Below are positions 1 through 8,269 of a stretch of DNA of 64,000 nt, in pieces (position 1 is the stretch's first letter; every line of letters starts with the position of its first letter). The translations under genes were made by a program, and so were the position numbers. The notes beneath the pieces are model-generated. The model was not told where the DNA came from and did not search any database. It worked only from the letters and a program-made list of their open reading frames with translations. Source of the stretch: Aquisphaera giovannonii (lineage in GTDB: Bacteria; Planctomycetota; Planctomycetia; Isosphaerales; Isosphaeraceae); the NCBI RefSeq assembly GCF_008087625.1, contig NZ_CP042998.1, positions 1-64,000 of the forward strand, in the 5' to 3' direction.

Positions 1-864
1 ATGCGGAGCGTTGCGGTAACCAATGCGAAAGGGGGCGTGGGCAAGAGCACGACGGCGATCAACATGGCCGCCGCGCTCGCGGAGCTCGACCGCCGGACGC
101 TCCTGATCGACGCGGACCCGTCCGGCAACGCGGCCCTCGGATACTTCGCCCGCGGCACGCCGTCCGCCGGCCTGGCCGACGCGCTGCTCGACGGCGCGAG
201 GCTGGACGAGGTGGCGGTGGCCTCCGAGTTCCCGGGGCTGGACGTCGTCCCGCCCGGCGATCGGCTGGGCGCCTGCTCCGACCAGATGGGATCCACGCAG
301 GGGCTCGGCCAGGGGCGCGAGTTCCGGGTCCGCCGGCTGCTCAAGGGCCTGGCCGGCTACGACGCCGTCGTCGTCGACACCAGCCCGGTCCTCACGCCGC
401 TGAACGTGGCGATCCTCTACGCGGTGGCCGACATCCTCATCCCGATCGACCCCTGCGTCGCCGCGCTCGCGGGCGTCCGGGCCCTGGAGGATCTCGTCCG
501 CACGGTGAGCGAGTTCCGCCTCGAGTTCACCGACGCCGGGCCGCTGACCATCGCCGGCGTCCTGATCACGAGGGCGGACCGGACGCTGGTCTCCAAGCAG
601 ATCGAGGCCGAGGTGCGGGCCTACTTCGGCGGGCTCGTCTATCCCCGGGTGGTGCCCGCGTCGGTCAAGTTCCGCGAGGCCTACGCCCGGGGGACGCCGC
701 TGATCCACTACGACCGGTTCAACCCGGGGGCGGCCGCCTACCGCGCCGCGGCCGCCGCCTACCTGGGCGGGGCGGGCGCCGGGCTGGCGTCGCCGGCGGG
801 GGCGGAAGGGCTCGACGATCGCGAGGAGGACGACGGGCGCCTCGACTACCGGGACGCGTCGTGA
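1..864 (+). CDS. parA: ParA-family partition ATPase
   Basis: This is a 287-residue Walker-type ATPase that segregates the replicon by forming an ATP-dependent matrix on the nucleoid. The deviant Walker A box KGGVGKSTT is at residues 10-18, the A' region LLIDADPSGN at about 34-43, and the Walker B-like VVVDTSP at about 122-128. It lacks an N-terminal DNA-binding extension, so it resembles the short type Ib ParA proteins, which work with a small ribbon-helix-helix partner; such a gene follows at 1019. The ATG is the first base of the window, so promoter and RBS cannot be seen. Its C-terminal tail is acidic and rich in Ala and Gly. Soj-type chromosomal ParA is less likely because no ParB is nearby and a plasmid initiator is. 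Confidence 0.93.
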   Translation: MRSVAVTNAKGGVGKSTTAINMAAALAELDRRTLLIDADPSGNAALGYFARGTPSAGLADALLDGARLDEVAVASEFPGLDVVPPGDRLGACSDQMGSTQGLGQGREFRVRRLLKGLAGYDAVVVDTSPVLTPLNVAILYAVADILIPIDPCVAALAGVRALEDLVRTVSEFRLEFTDAGPLTIAGVLITRADRTLVSKQIEAEVRAYFGGLVYPRVVPASVKFREAYARGTPLIHYDRFNPGAAAYRAAAAAYLGGAGAGLASPAGAEGLDDREEDDGRLDYRDAS

Positions 865-1018
865 TCGCACGGCCCCGAGGAGCCGGCCGGAGGTGGATGG
901 GGTCGCGGGCGGCGGGCGGCCGCGACGATCGGACGCCGGCGGGGAAGGGTCTCTCAATAAGGAAGCGGTCGGCGGCCGGATCCCCGACGGGACGGCGAGG
1001 CCGGGGCAGGGGAGGTAG

Positions 1019-1483
1019 ATGATGAGCAGCCCGACGCGACGCGGGGGGATCCCGGGCCCGGAGAGCCGGACCGGGCTGACGCGGCCGAGCATGACCGAGG
1101 CCGAATTCGAACGCCGGCTCAGCAGCCAGCCGGCGGGCGACGACCCGATTCCGCCGGCGGCGGGCGGTCAGGACCTGGGCGGCGACGGCGCGGCCGGCGA
1201 GGCCGACGGGGGGTCGCGCGGCTCCGTGGCCACGGCACGGTCGCGGGCGCCCCGCGCCAAGCCGGCGAAGCCCCGGCGGGTCCAGCGGATGTTCGCGATC
1301 GAGGAGGAGGTGGACAAGAAGCTCTGGCTCTACGCGATCCACATGGGCAAGGATCGCTCCGAGGTCGTCAACGACCTGCTGCGCCCGGTCGTCGCCTCGA
1401 TGGTCCTGTACGACTCGAGGGACCGCCGCGGCCGCAACGCCGAGGTCGCCGCCGACCGGGCCGGGGACGAGCTCCAGAACTAG
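1019..1483 (+). CDS. Small ribbon-helix-helix-like partition partner (ParG/CopG type)
   Basis: A 154-residue protein whose first ~85 residues are Gly/Pro/Ala-rich and probably disordered. Its last ~70 residues begin with QRMFAIEEEVDKKLWLYA and contain a segment KDRSEVVNDLLRP that fits the second helix of a ribbon-helix-helix DNA-binding fold. Position directly downstream of parA makes a centromere-binding role (ParG/ParB-like) the natural inference; the long flexible N-terminus fits ParG-type partners that stimulate ParA ATPase. Two ATGs are adjacent (1019 and 1022); the GGAGG at 1011-1015 is better spaced for the second. It converges on the rep gene with only 21 bp between. The fold assignment rests on pattern alone. 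Confidence 0.7.
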   Translation: MMSSPTRRGGIPGPESRTGLTRPSMTEAEFERRLSSQPAGDDPIPPAAGGQDLGGDGAAGEADGGSRGSVATARSRAPRAKPAKPRRVQRMFAIEEEVDKKLWLYAIHMGKDRSEVVNDLLRPVVASMVLYDSRDRRGRNAEVAADRAGDELQN

Positions 1484-1504
1484 GGTGACCCGGGGCGGGG
1501 GCGA

Positions 1505-3025
1505 TCAGGACGAGGCGCCCGGCTCGGGGAAGAGGAGCGCCTGGCTCCCCCCGCGCTTCGACTGCCGGAGCCTGGCCTCCAGCGCGGCGAGGCAGAGGGG
1601 CTCGAGCATGTTCTTCCAGCGGAGCCCCGGGTTCTGGGCCTTCACGGCGCCCAGGATGGACTCCCGTTCCGCCGGCGGCAGCTTCTCCCAGAGGGCCCGC
1701 AGCTTGGCCTCGTCGGCCTCGCTCCGCCGGTCGCGGTCCCGGGCCTCGACCTTCTCCCGCTCGTCCCGGGACTCGGCCTTCGGCGACTCGAGGCCCCGTC
1801 GCGGTCGTGCCGGTCGCGACTGATAGTCGCCGGGTGCCTGGTAATCCGACCGGATCGACGCCACGAGGTAGCCGGCGGGGTTCTTGCCGATCCGCTTGTC
1901 CTCGTTCTGCATCAGCCAGTCGAAGACCTCGAGCTTAGTGCGGATCCTCCCGGCGGGGTGGGCGTCCACCAGCTCCTGCGCCGTCCTGGCGGCCACGCCG
2001 CGGGCCTTGAGCATCTCGAGCAATTGCGACGCCTCGTCGTCGCCGGGCCTCGCCGGGTCGGGGGCGTCGGCGGCGCACCGGATGAGGATGATCCGCCAGG
2101 TGCCGCGCTTGACGTACGAGTAGCGCTCCTCGGCGTTGAGCGGCTCCAGGAACCCGAGGCGCTCGAGCTCCTCCAGGGCCGGCTTCAGGCGACGCTTCAG
2201 CTCCGTCGGCGCGTAGGAACGGCTCAGGCCGATGTGCTCGCAGGCCAGGGTCCTCAGGTCGAAGTCGAGGCGGCGGCGTCGGTAGAATCGCTTGTCGAGG
2301 AAGCGATACATCCGCTTGGTCGTCGGCAGCCTCAGCTTGAGGTAGAACTCCAGGTCGAGCTGCTTGAGGTTGCCGGCCTGGAAGCTCTGGAAGATCACCT
2401 CGTTCCAGCGGAAGCTCGAGAGGGGCAGGGGGGGCCGCTCCGCCTTGCCGCCGCGGTCCGGCCGGCCCGACTTCCCCGACTTCGCCGAGGTCCGCCACCG
2501 CTCGCGGTCGTAGAGCGTCACGTTGTCCAGGACGTGGAACTGCTCGTCGACCCAGCTCTTGGCCGCGTTGTCCCACCAGGCCTTCTCGTACATCAGGACC
2601 ACGCCCACCCAGCGGTGCAGCGCCTCCTCGATGCGACGGTAGCTCTGGCCGCTCTGGGGCCATCCCAGTAGCTCGATCAGCTCGTAGCGCGAGAAGTGGA
2701 CGCGGGCGTCGGTGAAGTTGCTCCGACGCTTCGTGAGCTGGATCAGCCCGACGAGGACCTCGTCGTCGAGCGAGGTCGGCAGGCCGTGCTTGTGGGTCCC
2801 CATGATCGTCAGGCGGCGGACGATCGGCTGGCTGTCGCGGCGTTCGAGCCGATCCTCGAAGACCAGCGTCGTCTGCCCGTCCGGGACGCGATCGGTCAGC
2901 GCGGCGATCGGGAACTCCGCCAGGTTCAGCTCGTCCTTCCAGCCGGCGTCGACCAGGGCCGGATTCTCGTCACCCGGCTGCCCGAAATCGCCGGCCTCCT
3001 CGACCGGCAGCTCCCATTCGTCCAT
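1505..3025 (-). CDS. Replication initiator protein A (RPA-type plasmid Rep)
   Basis: A 506-residue protein resembling the plasmid replication initiator family 'RPA' (Pfam PF10134). Typical features are the early segment RRLTIMGTHKHGLPTSLDDE, the following winged-helix-like part with FSRYELIELLGWP, the aromatic stretch around YEKAWWDN, and the basic segment KRMYRFLDKRFYRRRRLDFD before a second helical domain (LKRRLKPALEELERLGF). The C-terminal third is charged and low in complexity. It should bind the iterons that lie immediately upstream (3221-3838) and open the origin. It reads away from the origin and converges on the partition genes, the usual compact plasmid backbone. Control probably works through the promoter and inverted repeats between 3104 and 3221. 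Start ATG at 3025 is the first in frame; no strong RBS is evident. Confidence 0.88.
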   Translation of the reverse strand: MDEWELPVEEAGDFGQPGDENPALVDAGWKDELNLAEFPIAALTDRVPDGQTTLVFEDRLERRDSQPIVRRLTIMGTHKHGLPTSLDDEVLVGLIQLTKRRSNFTDARVHFSRYELIELLGWPQSGQSYRRIEEALHRWVGVVLMYEKAWWDNAAKSWVDEQFHVLDNVTLYDRERWRTSAKSGKSGRPDRGGKAERPPLPLSSFRWNEVIFQSFQAGNLKQLDLEFYLKLRLPTTKRMYRFLDKRFYRRRRLDFDLRTLACEHIGLSRSYAPTELKRRLKPALEELERLGFLEPLNAEERYSYVKRGTWRIILIRCAADAPDPARPGDDEASQLLEMLKARGVAARTAQELVDAHPAGRIRTKLEVFDWLMQNEDKRIGKNPAGYLVASIRSDYQAPGDYQSRPARPRRGLESPKAESRDEREKVEARDRDRRSEADEAKLRALWEKLPPAERESILGAVKAQNPGLRWKNMLEPLCLAALEARLRQSKRGGSQALLFPEPGASS

Positions 3026-3103
3026 CCCAACGCTCCTGGCGGTGCCGAGTCGGGGTGCAGAGCGGGGATCCGTCCGGCCTTCCGTCCTCCTGGATGCGAT
3101 CTC

Positions 3104-3147
3104 GAAGAGAGCAACAACAGAACGGCGTCGGCCGTGTTGTTGTCTTC
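3104..3147 (-). promoter_or_regulatory. Inverted repeat at the 5' end of the rep transcript
   Basis: Nested inverted repeats: GAAGA/TCTTC outside, CAACAACA (3112-3119) with TGTTGTTG (3135-3142), and CGGC/GCCG inside, around a short loop. It lies between the candidate rep promoter and the rep start and would place a hairpin at or near the mRNA 5' end. It could be a Rep autorepression operator or a 5' stability hairpin; the sequence alone does not decide. Confidence 0.5.
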
Positions 3148-3172
3148 TAGTCTCAACAAAAGTCTAAGACAA
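3144..3172 (-). promoter_or_regulatory. Candidate rep promoter
   Basis: On the minus strand TTGTCT (3172-3167) and TAGAAG (3149-3144) are separated by exactly 17 bp, each matching 4 of 6 bases of the sigma-70 consensus. GTCTT (3142-3146) and AAGAC (3166-3170) form an inverted repeat framing the promoter. The stretch is noticeably more AT-rich than its surroundings. This is inference from pattern only. Confidence 0.4.
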
Positions 3173-3206
3173 ATTCTCGGCAACGCAAGGGGTTAGAAAA
3201 ACAGAA

Positions 3207-3221
3207 CTTACGGACCGTAAG
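3207..3221. promoter_or_regulatory. Perfect 7-bp-arm palindrome abutting iteron 1
   Basis: CTTACGGACCGTAAG reads as two 7-bp arms around a single central A. Its last base is the first base of iteron 1. Plasmid initiators often bind iterons as monomers and a related inverted repeat as dimers to repress their own gene, but this palindrome does not obviously share the iteron core, so a different binding protein (for example the RHH partition protein) is also possible. Confidence 0.5.
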
Positions 3222-3838
3222 TATGTCCCATTAATCGGTAGTGGTATGCCCGGTTAATCGTGGGTGCAGGCCCCAACTATGCCCGGAGTATCGTGAGAAG
3301 TATGCCCCATTAATCGTGGATCCGGGGCCGAAGTACGCGCCGAATATCGGTGTGTACGCATGAACCCTATGGTTCGAACATCGCTACGATGCGGATGATC
3401 AGAAGCCGGACGGAGCGAGTATGCTCGGTCTATCGTCATGATCCCCTGATCACCTGGCGCCGGGCGTCTTCGAAAGGTGCTGCTCACGGCCCCGGAGAGC
3501 CGCGTGGCGCCGAAGCCCCGGGACGGGCGGGCCCCGACGCGGAACTATGCTCGGTCTATCGTCATGGTCGGGCGATCACGTGCCGCCGGCCAGGGCGAGA
3601 GTATGCGCGGAATATCGTGATGGGCGCCCGTCCCTCATGCACCGTGGGGGCGATCGGGGGCGGGGCGGCAAACCATGTCCGGAGTATCGGCATGAACGCC
3701 TGTCATGGGGGCCTCGCGGGTCGGGCCGGTCGGGCAAGTATGCCCGGTTCATCGGTATCCGGGCATGCGCCGGGCGACGCGTCGGGGGCCGCCGTCGCGG
3801 GCCGTCGCGACGGGCGAGGTATGTCCGGTTAATCGGTA
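3221..3838 (+). repeat. Origin of replication: 12 iterons
   Basis: Twelve directly repeated 20-bp elements on the plus strand match GTATGCCCGGTTAATCG followed by a variable TGG/GTA/TCA. Starts are 3221, 3244, 3277, 3300, 3333, 3367, 3419, 3545, 3601, 3673, 3738 and 3819. Most conserved are TATG at positions 2-5 and ATCG near the end. Two subtypes exist: a TTAATCG form (3221, 3244, 3300, 3819; TTCATCG at 3738) and an RTATCG/CTATCG form (3277, 3333, 3419, 3545, 3601, 3673); the copy at 3367 is degenerate. The first five are spaced 23, 33, 23 and 33 bp, giving a 56-bp higher-order period. Location beside the RPA-type initiator makes this the iteron-controlled origin. No DnaA box was recognised. 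Short ORFs crossing the region are not credible genes. Confidence 0.88.
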
Positions 3839-3934
3839 GTCCGACGCTCCGTCGGGCAGGGGCGGGGCCACCGGCCGCCGCCGGCGGGCGTCCTCTTTCC
3901 TCAACCGCGCCGTGTGGCCGCTATTGCGCATGAG

Positions 3935-3963
3935 TTGATGTTTCCGGGGGCGGCTCGTAAGCT
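3935..3963 (+). promoter_or_regulatory. Candidate promoter of the TPR gene
   Basis: TTGATG (3935-3940), a 17-bp spacer and TAAGCT (3958-3963) lie about 85 bp before the chosen ATG at 4049. The stretch between the last iteron (3838) and the TPR gene contains nothing else recognisable. Confidence 0.35.
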
Positions 3964-4048
3964 TTGAGGATGAGGGATCTCCGGCGGACCGGGCGGTCCT
4001 GAGCTTGCGCAAGGGTTGCTTCGGCCACATCTTGAGGGGCACGGATTC

Positions 4049-7000
4049 ATGGGGGCGAAGACACTCCGCCGGTTCATCATCCTGGTCGTCGTGGTCGCGG
4101 CGGCGGCCGTCTCGATCTTCTTCTTCCAGAGATTCCAGGTCTCGCGGATGGACCGGTCGCTGCTGTCCCGCGCCCAGGAGGCGGCGGCCGGCGGCCAGGA
4201 GGACGAGGCGCTGAGGCTCTACGAGCAACACTTGCTCATGAAGCCCGACGACGTGGAGGCCAGGCTGGAGTTCGCCAAGCTGCTCGAGGCCAAGAAGGGG
4301 CTGAAGTACCAGAACGCCGCCCTTGCGGCGTACAGCGACCTCGTCAAGCAGTCGCCGGAACGTGATGATATTCGCATTCGTTACGTGAACCTGGCGGTCA
4401 AGATGGGCGACACTGCGGGGGCGATGAAGAGCCTCGAGGCGCTGCTGCGGACCCGGAAGGACGGCCACCTGTACTTCCTGCTGGGGCAATGCCTCCAGGA
4501 GAAGCAGCCGGAGGAGGCCGCCAGGGCGTACCGATCGGCGGTCGAGAACCTGGACCGGGGCTCCGCCGAATGGATCGAGGCCTACGGGCGGCTGGCCGGG
4601 GTCCTGCGCACGCAGCTCAAGCGGCCGGACGAGGCGAAGGCCGCCATCGCGGACATGGTGAAGGCGGATCCCGAGAACTACCGGGCCCACATGGAGCAGG
4701 GGCGCTACTACCGCCAGGCCGGCGAGCTGAAGGACGCCGCGACGTACCTCCAGCAGGCCCTGGACAGGAAGCCCGACGAGCCCGAGATCTACAGGGAGCT
4801 CGCCCTGGTGGCCGCCGAGTCGAAGGACTTCGCCCGGGCGCGCGAGATCCTGGACAAGGGCCTCCAGGTCGCCCCCGACGACGTCCCGCTCCACCTCGCC
4901 TACGCCCAGGTGGAGATGGCCTCCGGGGCCCGCGACCGGGCCATCGACCGCGCCCGCAAGAGCGTCCAGCAGTTGCCCGACGAGTTGAGCCTGCACACGA
5001 GCCTCGCCATGTTCCTGGCGGAGCGCGGGGACACGACCGAGCTGAGGATGGAGATGGAAGCGCTGCGGAAGCTGGGCTACGCGGAGCCCAACCTCCAGTT
5101 CCTCGAAGGCTACCTCCTGGTCAACCAGAAGGACTGGAAGGGCGCCCGGCAGAAGCTGCTCAGGATGCTCGCCTCCGAGGTGTACGTCGACGCGGCCAGG
5201 AGCCGGATGCAGCTCCTCCTGGCACGCTGCGACGGCCACCTGGCCGACGAATCCGCCGGGGATCAGCGGGCCGCTTATAAGGAGGAGCAGCGGGTCGCTT
5301 ACAAGAAGGCCGTGGAGCTCGACAAGTCGAACGGGCAGGCCCGGGCGGAGCTGGCCGCCGCCCTCGCGACGCGGGGCGACCTGCCCGGGGCCGTCCAGGA
5401 GTATCGCCGGCTGGTCGACCAGGCGCCGGACGCGCGGCGCAACCTGATCCAGCTCCTCATCGCGAATGCCCTCAGGCAGCCGGCCGGCCAGCGGGACTGG
5501 GCGGAGGTCGAGGCCCAGATCAAGCTGCTGAGGGATCGCGACCCGGCGTCGGTCGACTGGCGGCTCGCCACCGCCCAGCTCCTCATGGCCAAGGGGGGCG
5601 CCGACCTGCCGAAGCAGCTCGCCGACCTGTCGAAGGACAGCACGATGCTGGCCCCGGCCGATCGCCGCCGGCTGCTCGAGGCGCTCGCTCAGTACCTGGT
5701 CCGCCTCAACGACTATGCCGGGGCCCGCGCCCTGCGCCTGGAGATCGAGCGTTCGGCCCCCGACGACCTCGACGTCCAGGTCCAGCTGGCCGACCTGGCG
5801 TTCATGACCAAGGATCCCGCCGAGATCGCCCGGCGGATCGCCAGGATCGAGGCCGTCGAGGGGGCCGACAAGTCCATGAGCCGATACATCAAGGCCAGGG
5901 CCAAGATGCTCGAGGCTAAGGGGGCCCCGCCGGAGGCCCAGAAGGCCCTCCGCGACGAGGCCCGCGCCGAGCTCTCCCAGATCGATCGCCCGGACTGGGC
6001 GCAGGTCCCCCTGTCGCTGGCGGATCTCGAGGACCAGGAGATCAACCGGCCGGGGATCGACGCCGAGGCGAAGAAGAAGGCCCAGGACCGGGCCGCCACC
6101 CTTTACGTCAAGGCCATCAACCTGGGCGCCAGGGACATCGGCATCATCAGCCGCGCCACGGACCTGCTGTACGCCTCGGGCCGCTCCGACGAGGTGTCCC
6201 AGTTCTGGGACAAGCTGCCGGCGGCCAGCGTGACGGACGCCAGCCCCCAGGACCGAGTCATCCTCGACGTCACCAGCAGGGGGGACTATCAGCGGGCCAT
6301 CGACCTGGCGACCAAGGCCCGGGACGCGAATCCGGAGGAGCTGCTGAGGTGGATCCGCCTCGCCCAGGTCTACGTCGCCGACAAGAAGCCCGAGAAGGCC
6401 GAGGCCGTGTTCCGCGAGGCGATCCAGGCCCGGCCCGCCGACCCCGACCGGTGGAACAACCTGGTCCAGTTCCTGGCGCAGACCGCGCAGCTGGACGCGG
6501 CGGAGCGGGCTATCGGCGAGGCCGAGAAGGCGCTGAAGGGGCAGTCCCCGGCGGGCATGGCCCGCTGCTGCGAGACGCTCGCGGTGGTCTGCAAGGCGGG
6601 GCCCCAGGCGATGATCAACCTGGACAAGTCGGAGCACTGGTACGGCGAGGCGGTCCGCTGGCTCGCCGCGGCGCGCGACGCCCGCCCCGACGACGCCAAG
6701 CTGAGCCGGCAGTTCGTCGACCTGCTCATCCGCGCCGGCCGGCTCGACGAGGCCCGGAAGCTGCTGGTCACGCTGGAGGCGAGCCTGAAGGATCCCGGCG
6801 ACGTCACCTGGGCCCGCCGGACCCTCGCGCGGGCGTACCTGGCGACCGGGGACGCGGCCGGCCAGCAGAGGGCTCTGAGGTCCGTCGAGCCCATCGAGAG
6901 GGAGCTGAACTCGCCGTCCATCGCCCCCGATAACCTGCGGATCCTGGCCGAGGTGTACGAGGCCCAGGGGACCCCCGACTACCACCTCAAGGCCCGCGGC

Positions 7001-8227
7001 GTAATCGAGCGACTGGTCGCGATGAACGTCGAGACCGCGGAGGACCGCTTCATCCTCGCCCGGATGTACAGCAATGACGGCGAGTGGGCGAAGGCCCACG
7101 ACCAGTATCGCGCGCTCCTGTCGCAGACCGAGAACGCCAGCGATCCCCAGAGCGTGCTCCGCCGCCCCGAATACCTGGTCCAGTACATCGGGGAGTTGAT
7201 CAATCACGCCCGGGCGAGCCAGTCGGCGCAGGAACTGAACGAGGCCCAGGAGGTGCTCGCGAAGCTGAAGGCGATCCGGCCCAGGGAGCTCGAGGCCGCC
7301 GTGCTCGAGGTGCAGCTCCTCAGGGCCCAGGACCAGCCCGACAAGGCCGAGCAGCTGATGCCGACCCTCGTCCAGCTCATCCGGCAGCAGTCGGAGCTCG
7401 CGGCCAAGCAGCGGCCGGCCGCGGGCACGAAGGCCGACCAGGTCCAGGCCGTGCTCGCCCGCACCGCCGAGGGGGTGGGCCAGGTCAAGGTGGCCGAGGA
7501 ACTCCTCCGGGCCCTGGTCGCCCAGTCCGGCACGACGGGGAATCGCCTCCTCCTCGCCGCATTCCTGACCCGCCAGGGCCGCGTGAAGGAGGCCTTCGCG
7601 GGCTGCGACGCGCTCTGGGATGAGGGGGCCAATCCCGAGTTCCTGGCGACGGCGATGCTGCAAGTCTTCGCCACGCCGTCCATGAAACTCGACGCGGCCG
7701 ACTCGGCGCGGCTCGTCGGCCGGATCCAGAGGGCCATCGAGCAGAAGCCCGCCTCGGACGTGCTGAGGATGTCGCTGGCCAACCTCCGGGAACGCCAGGC
7801 GGACTACGCGGGGGCGGCGGACCTCTATCGCGAGGGGATCGTGCGAAACGGCGCCAACGTGCTCGCGCTGAACAACCTCGCCTGGCTCCTCGCCATGCGG
7901 AACGAGGATTTGCCCCAGGCGCTCAGCCTGATCGACCGGGCCATCCAGATCAAGGGCATGGCCCCCGAGCTGCTCGACACCCGCGGCGTGATCTACAGCA
8001 AGATGGGGGAGAACGAGAAGGCGGCCAAGGACCTGGTCCAGGCGACGACGATGGCCCCCGCGTCGGGCTCCAAGATCGTCCACCTGGCGGAGGCCTACGC
8101 CAGGGCGAACGACAGGGAGGCGGCGCGTCAGGCGATGGCCAGGCTCAAGAAGCCCGTCGAGGGGGAGCTCCACCCCCTCGAGATGGACGAATACAAGCAG
8201 CTCCTCCGCGACCTGGGGGCGCATTGA
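4049..8227 (+). CDS. Giant membrane-anchored TPR protein
   Basis: A 1392-residue protein that starts with a positively charged segment and one transmembrane helix (residues ~7-26, rich in Ile/Val/Ala and ending IFFFQRF). The rest is an almost continuous series of tetratricopeptide-like helical hairpins (for example DEALRLYEQHLLMKPDD near 50-65, and NNLAWLLAMRNEDLPQALSLIDRA near the C-terminus). It is probably an inner-membrane-tethered scaffold facing the periplasm. In exosortase-linked exopolysaccharide clusters of other phyla large TPR proteins (PrsT-like) accompany the machinery; whether this one is their counterpart is inference, because it is longer and lacks a lipobox. The frame extends upstream to a TTG at 4016, but the ATG at 4049 follows a GAGGGG-like RBS and begins the membrane segment cleanly. 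It lies between the origin and rfbA, with which it is convergent. Confidence 0.85.
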   Translation: MGAKTLRRFIILVVVVAAAAVSIFFFQRFQVSRMDRSLLSRAQEAAAGGQEDEALRLYEQHLLMKPDDVEARLEFAKLLEAKKGLKYQNAALAAYSDLVKQSPERDDIRIRYVNLAVKMGDTAGAMKSLEALLRTRKDGHLYFLLGQCLQEKQPEEAARAYRSAVENLDRGSAEWIEAYGRLAGVLRTQLKRPDEAKAAIADMVKADPENYRAHMEQGRYYRQAGELKDAATYLQQALDRKPDEPEIYRELALVAAESKDFARAREILDKGLQVAPDDVPLHLAYAQVEMASGARDRAIDRARKSVQQLPDELSLHTSLAMFLAERGDTTELRMEMEALRKLGYAEPNLQFLEGYLLVNQKDWKGARQKLLRMLASEVYVDAARSRMQLLLARCDGHLADESAGDQRAAYKEEQRVAYKKAVELDKSNGQARAELAAALATRGDLPGAVQEYRRLVDQAPDARRNLIQLLIANALRQPAGQRDWAEVEAQIKLLRDRDPASVDWRLATAQLLMAKGGADLPKQLADLSKDSTMLAPADRRRLLEALAQYLVRLNDYAGARALRLEIERSAPDDLDVQVQLADLAFMTKDPAEIARRIARIEAVEGADKSMSRYIKARAKMLEAKGAPPEAQKALRDEARAELSQIDRPDWAQVPLSLADLEDQEINRPGIDAEAKKKAQDRAATLYVKAINLGARDIGIISRATDLLYASGRSDEVSQFWDKLPAASVTDASPQDRVILDVTSRGDYQRAIDLATKARDANPEELLRWIRLAQVYVADKKPEKAEAVFREAIQARPADPDRWNNLVQFLAQTAQLDAAERAIGEAEKALKGQSPAGMARCCETLAVVCKAGPQAMINLDKSEHWYGEAVRWLAAARDARPDDAKLSRQFVDLLIRAGRLDEARKLLVTLEASLKDPGDVTWARRTLARAYLATGDAAGQQRALRSVEPIERELNSPSIAPDNLRILAEVYEAQGTPDYHLKARGVIERLVAMNVETAEDRFILARMYSNDGEWAKAHDQYRALLSQTENASDPQSVLRRPEYLVQYIGELINHARASQSAQELNEAQEVLAKLKAIRPRELEAAVLEVQLLRAQDQPDKAEQLMPTLVQLIRQQSELAAKQRPAAGTKADQVQAVLARTAEGVGQVKVAEELLRALVAQSGTTGNRLLLAAFLTRQGRVKEAFAGCDALWDEGANPEFLATAMLQVFATPSMKLDAADSARLVGRIQRAIEQKPASDVLRMSLANLRERQADYAGAADLYREGIVRNGANVLALNNLAWLLAMRNEDLPQALSLIDRAIQIKGMAPELLDTRGVIYSKMGENEKAAKDLVQATTMAPASGSKIVHLAEAYARANDREAARQAMARLKKPVEGELHPLEMDEYKQLLRDLGAH

Positions 8228-8269
8228 TCGGGGGCCCGGGGCCGGCCCGCCGCCGGCCCGCCGGTCGGT

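Noticed and set aside
3221-3838. CRISPR array as explanation for the repeats
   Set aside because: Units are 20 bp, degenerate, unevenly spaced and partly adjacent, with no spacers of uniform size and no cas genes; the neighbouring plasmid Rep explains them as iterons.
3749-8224. Minus-strand ORF of about 1490 residues opposite the TPR gene
   Set aside because: Antisense shadow typical of very GC-rich coding DNA; composition is Leu/Gly/Arg/Val monotony without motifs, and the plus strand has clear TPR repeats.
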